34,375 bases of DNA from an uncultured Eubacteriales bacterium (GTDB taxonomy: Bacteria; Bacillota; Clostridia; Christensenellales; CAG-138): positions 1-34,375 of the forward strand of contig CADAPG010000008.1 in the NCBI GenBank assembly GCA_902789675.1, written 5' to 3'. Position numbers and translations under genes: made by a program. Of this stretch, positions 7,145 to 15,440 are shown in pieces (position 1 is the first letter of the stretch; each line of letters begins with the position of its first letter). Under the pieces are notes generated by a model. It saw nothing but the letters and a program-made list of their open reading frames with translations. It ran no database searches and was not told where the DNA came from.

Positions 7145-9001
7145 TTAGTTGAAGTCGACGATCACTTCATTAAAGTTTTTATTTCGTCCGTAATTGACTG
7201 CCCACGGAGAGCTGCTCCAACCGGTAGCCGTCGGGGCGAACGGAGTTGTAAAGTTCTTAACTTTATTGTACTCAAACTCCTTTGCAAGTTCGATCGCCAG
7301 AGTCTGGACCTCTGCAAGTTTGCTCAGATAAGATTGACCTACGGAATTCAAAGAATTGCTGCTGCCGTTTCTTGCTTTCTTTGCCTGCTTATCCGCTTCC
7401 TTATGCAGCGAGTTCAACTCGCTGACACAAGTCTTATACCGCTCAAAGAGATCTCGCTGCTCTTGCGTATACTTGCGCGTTTTGCCGTCCGATTCAAACA
7501 TGATCCTGAAACCTTGATATCCTATCGAACGGGCGGAATCCGAATCCCCTCCGTCATCAGGCGGATCGGTCGGAGCAGGCGGCTGCGTGGGCGGGTCGGT
7601 CGGCGGAGGCGTCGGCGGATCGGTCGGAGGCGGGGTCGTCGGATCGGTCGGCGGAGGCGTATCCGGGTCCGTCGGCGATTCTGTCGGCGTATTCGTCGGT
7701 TCATCGGAAGGCGACGGCGAAGACGTATCTTCCGGGAGCTTATTATCCTCGTCGATCAGCTTTTGCACATATTTTGTAAGAGGATCAAGCATATCCTTAT
7801 ACTTATCGTAAAGCATATCGCACCAACGATAACGCGCATATGACAGTGTATACTGACCGTATCGCTTTGCACTTACGTTATAGACTTTTTTGATGATATC
7901 GACTCGGTTTGACTGATCGGTAAAGCAGAAATTCCACTGAAACAGCGAGTGTGAAGATCCGCTCATGGAATACATGCCGATGTTTTCCGGATCTAAATTG
8001 TAAGCAAACGCAGCCAGTGCAGCTGTCTGACCAAACGTACAGTTCGTAAATAAATCTCCATCAAACGTGTCGATGATCTCGGGAATCTGTGTAATCAGCT
8101 GATCTGCTTTCATTTGCTTGAACAAAGCGATCAGCATACGCTTCTGGCGGTTCACACGGTTTGAATCACCCTGTTCGTTTGCCGGAAGACCGTTCTGCGC
8201 CTTTCTGACGCGGCAATAATCAAGGAATCCCTGTCCGTTAACATGCTGCATGCCCTTTTCATACGAACGTCCCTGGATCTTGAAGCTGATGTCCATATCG
8301 TATTCCAATCCGCCGCACAGATCCACAAGATCCTTGAGCGAAGTCATGGTCACAGCATAATAGTAATCGACGTCAATTCCTCCGAGCATCCATTCCGCTG
8401 CGTCACAGACCTTTTCAAGTCCCTGTGGATTCACGGTCCCGTCATCGTTATACAGTCCGCCGCCGCAATTCAGTGAAGCGTTCAGCTTGTAAATTCCTTT
8501 CACGTCCGGAATATTCGCATAGGTATCACGCGGGAGCGAGATCAGATCGGCGCGGTTCTCCTCGAAATTAACAGCCAGAACGATCATTACGTCCGAATGC
8601 CATTCCTTTTTTCCGCTCCATGTCTCACGTTCCGTGGAATAGTCAACACCGATCAAAAGGATATTGACAATATCCTTCATCATGGATGTATCTGCCTTTT
8701 CCATCAATTCTTTATACGGATCAATCGGAACCTCGGTCGGTTCAGGCGTAGGTGCCTCCGTATTCTCTGGTTCGGAAGTAGGCGCGGATTCGGGTTCCTC
8801 CGTTGTAATAACGATAAGGTTCGGATCCGTCGTAGGAGCAGGCGTTTCCCGTCCCTCACCGGTACGATTCCGAGAGCTACATGAACCGTTTCGGAAAGCA
8901 GATCCGCTTCCCAGAGAATTAAACAGCAATGCCGCGGCAACGCCCAACGCAATTGCAGAAATCGCGATCGATATAAAAAGAATGATCCTTTTCTTATTCA
9001 T
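7145..9001 (-). CDS. LytR-CpsA-Psr (LCP) family envelope protein with Pro/Thr stalk and C-terminal extension
   Basis: LCP enzymes transfer undecaprenyl-linked glycopolymers to peptidoglycan on the outer face of the membrane. This 618-residue protein has an N-terminal membrane anchor (about 5-28), a Thr/Pro/Glu-rich spacer (about 50-93) and the LCP domain (about 112-400), with NILLIGVDYS, D137 in HSDVMIVL, SLPRDTY (155-161) and the arginine-rich segment around NRVNRQKR (281-288). A Pro/Thr/Asp repeat stalk (about 427-484) and an unassigned, mostly helical domain (about 490-618) follow. That tail makes it much longer than usual family members. GAAAGGA precedes the ATG by about 8 bases. It is divergent from the glycosyltransferase operon. 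Confidence 0.9.
   Translation of the reverse strand: MNKKRIILFISIAISAIALGVAAALLFNSLGSGSAFRNGSCSSRNRTGEGRETPAPTTDPNLIVITTEEPESAPTSEPENTEAPTPEPTEVPIDPYKELMEKADTSMMKDIVNILLIGVDYSTERETWSGKKEWHSDVMIVLAVNFEENRADLISLPRDTYANIPDVKGIYKLNASLNCGGGLYNDDGTVNPQGLEKVCDAAEWMLGGIDVDYYYAVTMTSLKDLVDLCGGLEYDMDISFKIQGRSYEKGMQHVNGQGFLDYCRVRKAQNGLPANEQGDSNRVNRQKRMLIALFKQMKADQLITQIPEIIDTFDGDLFTNCTFGQTAALAAFAYNLDPENIGMYSMSGSSHSLFQWNFCFTDQSNRVDIIKKVYNVSAKRYGQYTLSYARYRWCDMLYDKYKDMLDPLTKYVQKLIDEDNKLPEDTSSPSPSDEPTNTPTESPTDPDTPPPTDPTTPPPTDPPTPPPTDPPTQPPAPTDPPDDGGDSDSARSIGYQGFRIMFESDGKTRKYTQEQRDLFERYKTCVSELNSLHKEADKQAKKARNGSSNSLNSVGQSYLSKLAEVQTLAIELAKEFEYNKVKNFTTPFAPTATGWSSSPWAVNYGRNKNFNEVIVDFN
7577..7660 (-). repeat. 24-base coding repeats encoding TPPPTDPx units
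   Basis: Within the LCP gene, codons 448-475 read as about three and a half imperfect copies of an 8-residue unit (TPPPTDPT, TPPPTDPP, TPPPTDPP, TQPPAPTD). Unit length is 24 bases, so copy-number changes by slippage or recombination would keep the reading frame and alter only stalk length. Confidence 0.75.
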
Positions 9002-9010
9002 ATCAATAAT

Positions 9011-9050
9011 CCTTTCGGAAATCCTTTATTATATTGTACACTCTTTGTTG
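9011..9050 (-). promoter_or_regulatory. Candidate promoter of the LCP gene
   Basis: On the minus strand a perfect TATAAT (9028-9033) lies about 27 bases before the LCP start codon. The -35 region at 17-base spacing (TTCTTA) is weak. The 229-base gap to the glycosyltransferase start is AT-rich and holds the two divergent promoters; I see nothing else in it. Confidence 0.5.
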
Positions 9051-9193
9051 TAAGAATTCCATTGAAAACAGTATTCGTTACGAACATTTTACAAAAACGA
9101 CGCAAATAATGATTTACAAACGAAAACAGTACTCTCTTTTTGAAATCTCTGAGAAATTCGTCAAAAATATTGCTTTTTATTTCTGTAAAACTG

Positions 9194-9202
9194 TGATATA
9201 AT
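9194..9202 (+). promoter_or_regulatory. Extended -10 promoter of the glycosyltransferase operon
   Basis: TGATATAAT at 9194-9202 is a perfect extended -10 element (TGnTATAAT), 28 bases before the ATG at 9231. No good -35 box is seen at normal spacing, which extended -10 promoters can tolerate. AGGAGG follows shortly before the start codon. Confidence 0.6.
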
Positions 9203-9230
9203 GTAAACTGATATTTTAGGAGGTTAGCGC

Positions 9231-10397
9231 ATGATCGTTGTTATACCTGCGTATGAACCGGATGAAAAGCTTCTGGGCGTACTCAAAGACTTTACAGAAC
9301 AGACATCATTTCCTATTGTCGTCGTGAACGACGGCAGCAGTGAAAACTGCATTCCGATCTTTGAAGCGGTGTGTGCGTTTGAGCGGGTCACCCTTCTCAC
9401 ACACGAGGTGAACAAAGGCAAAGGCGCTGCATTGAAAACCGCTTTTGCATATATTGCAGAGCAATTTCCGGCTTCCGAAGGGATTCTGACCGTTGATGCA
9501 GACGGTCAGCATTTGATGCCGGATTGTATGAATGTGTGTTCCGCCTACGAAGAACATCCCGACGTTCTGATTACGGGATCCCGTCGTTTTAAAGGAAAGG
9601 TCCCGATCCGCAGCCGTATCGGAAACAGTATCACACGCGGTGTTTTCCGGCTGACAACCGGAAAGCGGGTTTACGATACCCAGACCGGGCTCAGAGCCTT
9701 CAGCGTCAGTCGTGTTTCCGAAATGCTTTCGTTGCATGGAGATCGTTATGAATATGAGATCCATCAGCTGCTGCATTGCTGTACCAAAGGTACGGGCGTT
9801 TATGAAGTACCGATCGAAACAGTGTATATCGATGATAACAGTTCTTCCCATTTCGATACGCTGCGAGATTCCGCTAAAATCTATAAAGTCATCTTTAAAT
9901 TCCTCGGTCCGACGTTTCTGAAGTTTATGTCGACGTCTTTTGTGAGCTTTCTGATCGACTTTCTCAGCTTCTGTCTGATCTTCTACGGGACAGTCGCCAT
10001 ATTCGGCGGATTTCATGTGGCAAAGGAAATGTTCTCTTTTCAGCGTGAAGTCTCTCAGAAATGGTCTGAAACGCTGCTTGCCCTGAATCCGATCATCTTT
10101 GTAGGAGGCGGATCCGTGCTTCGCATGGTATCGCTGGTTTTGGCAAGAGTTATTTCCGGCTTCTGCAATTATCTGCTGAACCGTCGATTCGTATTTGACG
10201 GTTCACGCCACGAACGAAATCTGCTGAAATATGCGCTTTCGGCGATTTTTGTCTTGCTTCTGAACTGGCTGTTCATCGAATTGTTTACGCGTGCCGGCAT
10301 ACCTGCATGGCTTGCCAATATTCTTTCTCAGTTGATCTGCTATCCGGTTTCCTTTATGCTGCAGCGCACATTTGTGTTCCGTGGTAAAAACCAGTGA
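9231..10397 (+). CDS. GT2 glycosyltransferase fused to a GtrA membrane domain
   Basis: The 388-residue protein joins a dolichol-phosphate-mannose-synthase-like GT2 domain (about 1-210; VVIPAYEP at the start, VVNDGSS, and the metal-binding TVDADGQH with the DxD-type motif at 89-91) to a GtrA domain (about 229-384, four hydrophobic helices). GT2 enzymes of this group load a sugar onto polyprenyl phosphate, and GtrA domains are thought to help flip such lipid-linked sugars. The GtrA part has an extra polar loop of about 45 residues (about 255-298) after the first helix. AGGAGG sits 8 bases before the ATG. It heads an operon with the phosphodiester glycosidase; the sugar is unknown. Confidence 0.88.
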   Translation: MIVVIPAYEPDEKLLGVLKDFTEQTSFPIVVVNDGSSENCIPIFEAVCAFERVTLLTHEVNKGKGAALKTAFAYIAEQFPASEGILTVDADGQHLMPDCMNVCSAYEEHPDVLITGSRRFKGKVPIRSRIGNSITRGVFRLTTGKRVYDTQTGLRAFSVSRVSEMLSLHGDRYEYEIHQLLHCCTKGTGVYEVPIETVYIDDNSSSHFDTLRDSAKIYKVIFKFLGPTFLKFMSTSFVSFLIDFLSFCLIFYGTVAIFGGFHVAKEMFSFQREVSQKWSETLLALNPIIFVGGGSVLRMVSLVLARVISGFCNYLLNRRFVFDGSRHERNLLKYALSAIFVLLLNWLFIELFTRAGIPAWLANILSQLICYPVSFMLQRTFVFRGKNQ

Positions 10398-10406
10398 TCA
10401 AAGACT

Positions 10407-11783
10407 ATGTCGGAAAGGAAAGCTGTTCTCTCAAATAAAACACTGACGGCGATTCGTTTGATCGCCGTCATTCTTCTGAACCTCGGGATCGTGTTTTCCG
10501 CGGTCTATATTCTGTTCCACCTGCTGGATTACTATAATCCGCACGGCTTTATTTCGCATAACATGCGCTGGCTTCCGATCGCGATCCCGGTATTGTTTGT
10601 TTTGTCCGTTCTTCTGTACGATTTATTGTTGATCGTCGGCGCATTCCGAAAGCATTATTTTCATAAAAGCAGAATGCTGTTTATCATCCTTTGCGATGTG
10701 ATTCTGTTTTGCGCGCTATCTTTGACTATGTATTTAAAAACATGTACGACTTCCCTTGCAGAACACAACGCAATCGAAGAATATCGCCTTCCGACGCCCG
10801 TTCCCACCGAAAGCCCGACGTATTTGCCCGCTCCCGGATTTGACGACGGAACGACGCCGACAATCGAAACGCAGGATCCCGAATTATCATCCGATGCACC
10901 GGTATCGACGCCTGCACCCGTCATTCCTTTGGACAGCAAATTCCCGGAAAAGTACTCCGACACCCCGTCTGTTCAGACTTATGACAAGTCCAACGTCGTC
11001 GAAACGCTTTCAGACGGTACACAGAAGGCTTTGATTTACTCCTACAGCGGGAAAAATGCCGCTGTAGATATCTATCACTATAAAAAGGGAAAACTTGAAT
11101 ATCAGCTTGCGGATATCTATGTTCGCGATATTAATTGCTTTACGACCAATTTCAGCCTGTCCTTCAGGAGAAACGTAAAGACGCAGGTCTATGCCTCGCA
11201 GATCAACGCGATCGTTTCCGTGAACGGAGATAACTTTAATTCCGGAAAGATCGAAGACGGCATCATTATCCGAAACGGTGCACAGCTGTATCCGAAGGAT
11301 GGTTCGCGTCAAACAAGGTTCTCCCGAGACCTTTGTGTTCTGTACAGCGACGGGACCATGCAGGTTTATGACTGCGTCACGGATCGCATCGACTATGACG
11401 AGATCATCGGACGCTATCCGCGTCAGGCGTTCTATTTCGGTCCGAAGCTTCTGAACGACGACGGAACCGCAAAAACGAAATTCAACTCCAACCTGGGAAA
11501 GATCAATCCTCGTACGGCTCTCGGCTATTATGAACCGGGTCATTACGCTTTGGTCGTCGTCCTCGGCACGCGTGAAATGATCGATTACGGCGGAAGGAAT
11601 CGCGGCAACGGAAAATCTCCCGGAATGACGCTGATCGAGTTGTCTGCTTTATGCGAACAATTGGAGTTTACGATGGCATACAATCTCGACGGCGGCGGTT
11701 CCTCCAGCATGGTATGGAACAAAACCGTATTCGGACATAACGATCGGACACACAGCGACATCCTTGCCGTTGTGGATCACTGA
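10407..11783 (+). CDS. Membrane-anchored phosphodiester glycosidase (NAGPA domain)
   Basis: NAGPA-domain enzymes cleave sugar phosphodiesters such as GlcNAc-1-phospho linkages. This 458-residue protein has three predicted transmembrane helices (about 14-38, 54-78 and 88-110), a Thr/Pro-rich extracellular stalk (about 128-180) and a C-terminal catalytic domain (about 200-458) with SVNGDNF (271-277), NPRTALGYY (367-375) and YNLDGGGSSSM (425-435), which are family signatures. The start codon follows the glycosyltransferase stop by 9 bases and has only a weak ribosome binding site, suggesting reinitiation. The neighbours point to processing of a lipid-linked or wall-linked glycopolymer, which is an inference. 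Confidence 0.87.
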   Translation: MSERKAVLSNKTLTAIRLIAVILLNLGIVFSAVYILFHLLDYYNPHGFISHNMRWLPIAIPVLFVLSVLLYDLLLIVGAFRKHYFHKSRMLFIILCDVILFCALSLTMYLKTCTTSLAEHNAIEEYRLPTPVPTESPTYLPAPGFDDGTTPTIETQDPELSSDAPVSTPAPVIPLDSKFPEKYSDTPSVQTYDKSNVVETLSDGTQKALIYSYSGKNAAVDIYHYKKGKLEYQLADIYVRDINCFTTNFSLSFRRNVKTQVYASQINAIVSVNGDNFNSGKIEDGIIIRNGAQLYPKDGSRQTRFSRDLCVLYSDGTMQVYDCVTDRIDYDEIIGRYPRQAFYFGPKLLNDDGTAKTKFNSNLGKINPRTALGYYEPGHYALVVVLGTREMIDYGGRNRGNGKSPGMTLIELSALCEQLEFTMAYNLDGGGSSSMVWNKTVFGHNDRTHSDILAVVDH

Positions 11784-11795
11784 AGGAGGCGCGCT

Positions 11796-12167
11796 ATGAA
11801 GAAAAGAATTCGTTCGGCAGCGTTCATACTGGCGCATGTCGGTCTGCTTCTTTCGATCGTTTATTTGATATTCTGTCTTGTCTGCAACGTCAAGGCACAG
11901 AATGCTGCCGATTCACCAAACGAAAAAGATCTGTATCTTTCGCAAGCGATCGGCGAGTATGATTTTTCTGTCTATACCGTGGGAAGAGCGCTTTCCGACA
12001 GCAATGATCCGGCAAAGGAGAATCTCTTCATTACGCTCGATCTGATTATCCCGATCCTCTTCCTGGTATCCGGCGTATTGCTGCAAATCGCTGTTGTGCA
12101 CAAAAAACGTAAACACCCGGCTTTGCCTCAGCAAAAGCCTTCGCAATCTATCAATCACAGGAGGTAA
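11796..12167 (+). CDS. Small two-helix membrane protein of unknown function
   Basis: I do not recognise this 123-residue protein. It has a transmembrane helix at about 8-30, an extracytoplasmic segment of about 50 residues, a second helix at about 82-101 and a basic cytoplasmic tail rich in Lys, Arg and Gln. The positive N- and C-termini suggest both ends are inside. AAGGAGG lies 7 bases before the ATG, and the gene sits between the NAGPA protein and the aminopeptidase with gaps of 12 and 2 bases, so it is surely translated as part of this operon. Confidence 0.75.
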   Translation: MKKRIRSAAFILAHVGLLLSIVYLIFCLVCNVKAQNAADSPNEKDLYLSQAIGEYDFSVYTVGRALSDSNDPAKENLFITLDLIIPILFLVSGVLLQIAVVHKKRKHPALPQQKPSQSINHRR

Positions 12168-12169
12168 GT

Positions 12170-13480
12170 ATGATTCGTTCCGATCTTGACCGTACCAATG
12201 CGCTGCTTGATTTCATCGAGCATTCCCCCGTCTGTTTCGCCGCCGTATGCGAAGCGCAGAAAATGCTGGAATCCAATGGCTATTCCCGTCTCTCCTTTCA
12301 GGATGTATGGGATCTTACACCCGGCGGAAAGTATTACATCACGCGAAACGGTTCTTCCCTGATCGCATTTTGCGTTCCGCAGGATGCGCAGCCCGGCTTT
12401 ATGATCGCCGCGAGCCACAGCGATTCGCCGTGCTTCAAGCTGAAAACAAACAGCGAAGTCATGATGGCGGATCGTTATCTGAAGCTGAACACCGAAGGTT
12501 ACGGCGGCATGATCATTTCGAGCTGGTTTGACCGTCCGCTTTCCCTTGCGGGACGTGCGATCGTAAAGAACGGTTCTGCGTTCGAAACGCGGGTCGTGAC
12601 GTTTGACCGCGATCTTTGTCTGATCCCGAACGTCTGCATCCATTTCAACCGCGAGATCAACAATGGTTATAAATACAACAAGGCGGTCGATACGCTTCCC
12701 CTGCTCTCCAATACCAAAGAGCCCGGAATGGTGAAAAAACTGGTTGCGGAACGTCTCGGCGTGGAACCGGACGCAATCGTCTCTATGGATCTTTATGTCA
12801 TAAACCGTACGCGCGGTTCCGTCTTCGGTGCAGATGATGCATTTTTCTGTGCGCCGCGCATCGACGACCTGCAGTGTGCCTATACGACGCTTGCCGGTTT
12901 GTTGGAAGCGGAAGCGCCGAAAGCGATTCCCGTCTATGCCCTGTTTGACAATGAAGAAGTAGGCAGCGAGACGAAGCAAGGCGCAGCGAGTATGTTCCTG
13001 TACGACGTGCTGACCCGCGTTGCTGCGTTCTATGGACATACGCTTTCCGAAATGCTTCCCGCATCCTTGATGCTCTCGTGCGACAACGGACACGCGCTGC
13101 ATCCGAACCATCCGGAGCTCAGCGACGCAAAGAACGCGCCTCATCTGAACGGCGGCGTCGTGATCAAGCACAACGCAAACCAGCGCTATGCGACCGACGC
13201 GCTTTCCGAAGCATTGTTTGCCGAGATCTGCGCGCGTGCCGATGTTCCCGTTCAGCACTTTGCGAATCGCAGCGACATTGCGGGCGGCGGAACCCTGGGC
13301 AGCATCAGCAACACGCGCGTTTCGATGAAGACTGTCGATATCGGGCTTGCGCAGCTTGCCATGCATTCCGCAGTTGAGACCGGCGGTATCAAAGATACGG
13401 ATTATATGGTCCGCGCAGTCAAGGCATTCTACGAAAGCGCACTGCAGATCAAGGACGACGGCGCGATCGTACTGGCATAA
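12170..13480 (+). CDS. M18-family zinc aminopeptidase
   Basis: This 436-residue cytosolic metallopeptidase belongs to the aspartyl-aminopeptidase family (M18), which removes N-terminal residues, often acidic ones, from peptides using two zinc ions. Ligands and catalytic residues are visible: H83 in ASHSDSP, D232 in PRIDDLQ, E262 and E263 in FDNEEVGS, D305 in SCDNGH, and H399 near the C-terminus. SDIAGGGTLGS (368-378) is also typical. AGGAGG is 7 bases before the ATG. It ends the operon and is followed by a terminator. Its biochemical link to the envelope genes upstream is not evident. Confidence 0.94.
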   Translation: MIRSDLDRTNALLDFIEHSPVCFAAVCEAQKMLESNGYSRLSFQDVWDLTPGGKYYITRNGSSLIAFCVPQDAQPGFMIAASHSDSPCFKLKTNSEVMMADRYLKLNTEGYGGMIISSWFDRPLSLAGRAIVKNGSAFETRVVTFDRDLCLIPNVCIHFNREINNGYKYNKAVDTLPLLSNTKEPGMVKKLVAERLGVEPDAIVSMDLYVINRTRGSVFGADDAFFCAPRIDDLQCAYTTLAGLLEAEAPKAIPVYALFDNEEVGSETKQGAASMFLYDVLTRVAAFYGHTLSEMLPASLMLSCDNGHALHPNHPELSDAKNAPHLNGGVVIKHNANQRYATDALSEALFAEICARADVPVQHFANRSDIAGGGTLGSISNTRVSMKTVDIGLAQLAMHSAVETGGIKDTDYMVRAVKAFYESALQIKDDGAIVLA

Positions 13481-13498
13481 TTCGTCAAAAAGAAATGA

Positions 13499-13524
13499 AG
13501 CGGGAAGCTCGTCTTCCCGCTTTT
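13499..13524 (+). terminator. Terminator after the M18 aminopeptidase gene
   Basis: A perfect 9-bp stem (13499-13507 with 13513-13521) with loop CTCGT is followed by four T. It lies between convergent genes; the stop codon of the minus-strand dehydrogenase (13523) overlaps its T-run, so the hairpin may serve both strands, though the minus-side T-tract is poor. Confidence 0.85.
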
Positions 13525-14320
13525 ATCGTGCTTTCAGTATTTTTCGAATTGCAAACAGTTTCAAACGCTTCGGAAGTATTCCGTAAAGGAGAAGCAGCGG
13601 ATTTCGGTTCAGAGAATACGCAAAACGCGGATGCCCGGCATTCAGTATCTTCTTGACCTTCTCTGCGACCTTTTCCGGCGAAACAGCTTTTGCTTCAACC
13701 GCATTCGTCACCCGCAGAAACGCTGATGCAACGTCCGGATAATGCTCTGTTCGGGCAGTAAAAGATCTGATGCTATTGACTGATCCGCCCAAAAGCTGCG
13801 TTTGAACCGCACCCGGACGGATGACGGAAACATGCATGCCCAAGAGCTGCAGCTCCATTGCAAGCGAAAACGCATACCTGTCGAGCGTCCCTTTTGTGAT
13901 ACCGTATAGGCCCGTGAACGGGAGCGGATCAAGATCCGCAAGCTCGCTTGTGATAAGCACGATCCGCGCTTTATCTTTGAGAAGCGGCAGAAACGTCCGA
14001 ATCACGCGGTACGCGCCGAACACATTGATTTCAAAGATACGGCGCATCCTTTCTTCGTCGATCTCAACGAGCGAATCCGCATCGTAGATCCCCGCCATAT
14101 ACACGATCGCGTCAAGCGTATCCGTCAGTGCTTTCACCGATTTAAACGATGCTGTAACGGCGTCCGGATCTGTCAGGTCCGCAATGATCGGTGCAACGCT
14201 CTCCGACAACTTTGCTCCTGGTCGATCGAGGCCGAGCACACGTACCCCATCATCTGAAAGCATACGGGCGCAGGCGGTTCCCATTCCCCCGCCTGCGCCG
14301 ATCAATAAAACCGTTTTCAT
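13523..14320 (-). CDS. Short-chain dehydrogenase/reductase (SDR)
   Basis: This 265-residue NAD(P)-dependent oxidoreductase has the Rossmann motif GAGGGMG (8-14), an acidic residue D32 after the second strand that suggests NAD(H) preference, N99, and the catalytic set S125, Y139 and K143 (YGITK). The substrate cannot be told from sequence. The ATG at 14320 overlaps the trpS stop by 1 base (TAATG), and family members begin directly with the first strand as here; a start at 14353 would add 11 residues inside trpS. No clear ribosome binding site is seen, so coupling to trpS is likely. Confidence 0.87.
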   Translation of the reverse strand: MKTVLLIGAGGGMGTACARMLSDDGVRVLGLDRPGAKLSESVAPIIADLTDPDAVTASFKSVKALTDTLDAIVYMAGIYDADSLVEIDEERMRRIFEINVFGAYRVIRTFLPLLKDKARIVLITSELADLDPLPFTGLYGITKGTLDRYAFSLAMELQLLGMHVSVIRPGAVQTQLLGGSVNSIRSFTARTEHYPDVASAFLRVTNAVEAKAVSPEKVAEKVKKILNAGHPRFAYSLNRNPLLLLYGILPKRLKLFAIRKILKAR

Positions 14321-15429
14321 TATTGTTTTGCCGCTCTTAAGAGCGCTTCCCATTCCTTTACGATTGCGCGATCGTCGAAGTAGTTGATGCGCATTGCGGC
14401 ACGGACGCGGGCAAGCGTCTCGTTCGTGATCTCGACTGCTTTCTTCGTGCCTTCAAGCAATACATCATAGACCGCATCGATATCCGCTTCCCACTTCGCG
14501 CGTTCCGTACGGATCGGCGCAAGCTCGGATTCGAGAACGTTGATCAGAAACTTTTTGCAGGTTCCGTCGCCCAATCCGCCGCGCATATAGTGTGCTTTCA
14601 TTTCATCGAGATTCGCATAATCGGGAAGGAACTCCGCAAAGTGTGCGTCGGTCGAAAGCGCATCGAGATAGGTGAACACGACGTTCCCTTCGATGTGACC
14701 GGGATCTTCGATGCGCAGATGCTGCGGATCCGTGAACATCTTGCCGTTTACCTGCTTTTTGACCGTCTTTGCATCATCGGACAGATAGATGCAGTTCCCG
14801 AGCGATTTCGACATCTTCGCTTTGCCGTCGACACCGGGAAGCCGCCGCTGCGTTTCGTTTTCCGGAATCAGCGCCTTCGGGAACACAAGCGTTTCACCAT
14901 AGATACGGTTGAACTTCTCAACGATCTCACGCGTCTGTTCGATCATCGGGAGCTGATCCTCGCCGACCGGAACAACGGTTGCATTGAACGCCGTAATGTC
15001 CGCCGCCTGCGACACCGGATAGCTGAAGAATCCCGCGGGAAGTCCTTCGTCCGCGAAGCCGCGCATCTGGATCTCAGCTTTGACGGTCGGATTTCTGGAA
15101 AGCCGCGCGGTTGTGACGAGATTCATGTAATAGAACGTCAGCGCATGCAGCGCCGGCAGTGCGGACTGGATGCAGATCGTCGACTTATTCGGATCGATAC
15201 CAACCGAAAGATAGTCCAGTGCAACCTGCACGATGTTGTCGCGGATCTTTGCCGGATTGTCCGCATTGTCGGTCAGCGCCTGATCGTCCGCGATCAGAAT
15301 GTTGATCGCGTCGAACTTGCCGGAATTCTGCAGCTCCACGCGGCGCTTCAGCGAGCCGACGTAATGTCCGAGGTGCAGCCTGCCGGTCGGACGGTCGCCT
15401 GTGAGAATGATATTTTGGTCTTTATTCAT
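14320..15429 (-). CDS. trpS: Tryptophanyl-tRNA synthetase
   Basis: TrpS charges tRNA-Trp. The 369-residue class I synthetase has the HIGH-type motif HLGH (19-22) within [11 protein letters not shown], and KMSKS (205-209) within [16 protein letters not shown] near the start and VGEDQ (155-159) are typical. GAGG lies shortly before the ATG. It follows rpoD by 11 bases, which is an uncommon neighbour: in many Firmicutes trmK follows the sigma factor gene. No T-box leader is visible because there is no room upstream, so expression probably follows the dnaG-rpoD transcript. Confidence 0.95.
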   Translation of the reverse strand: MNKDQNIILTGDRPTGRLHLGHYVGSLKRRVELQNSGKFDAINILIADDQALTDNADNPAKIRDNIVQVALDYLSVGIDPNKSTICIQSALPALHALTFYYMNLVTTARLSRNPTVKAEIQMRGFADEGLPAGFFSYPVSQAADITAFNATVVPVGEDQLPMIEQTREIVEKFNRIYGETLVFPKALIPENETQRRLPGVDGKAKMSKSLGNCIYLSDDAKTVKKQVNGKMFTDPQHLRIEDPGHIEGNVVFTYLDALSTDAHFAEFLPDYANLDEMKAHYMRGGLGDGTCKKFLINVLESELAPIRTERAKWEADIDAVYDVLLEGTKKAVEITNETLARVRAAMRINYFDDRAIVKEWEALLRAAKQ

Positions 15430-15440
15430 ACCTGCCTCGA

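Noticed and set aside
7150-7169. TGAAGT/ACTTCA inverted repeat at the end of the LCP gene considered as a terminator
   Set aside because: The stem is only 6 bp with an 8-base loop, lies inside the last codons and is not followed by a T-run on the minus strand. I see no clear terminator for this gene.
7577-7660. Tandem GC-rich repeats considered as a CRISPR or regulatory array
   Set aside because: They are contiguous in-frame codons for a Pro/Thr/Asp stalk with no unique spacers.
12155-13366. 403-codon minus-strand open frame opposite the M18 aminopeptidase
   Set aside because: Antisense shadow of a gene with all catalytic residues; no supporting start signal.
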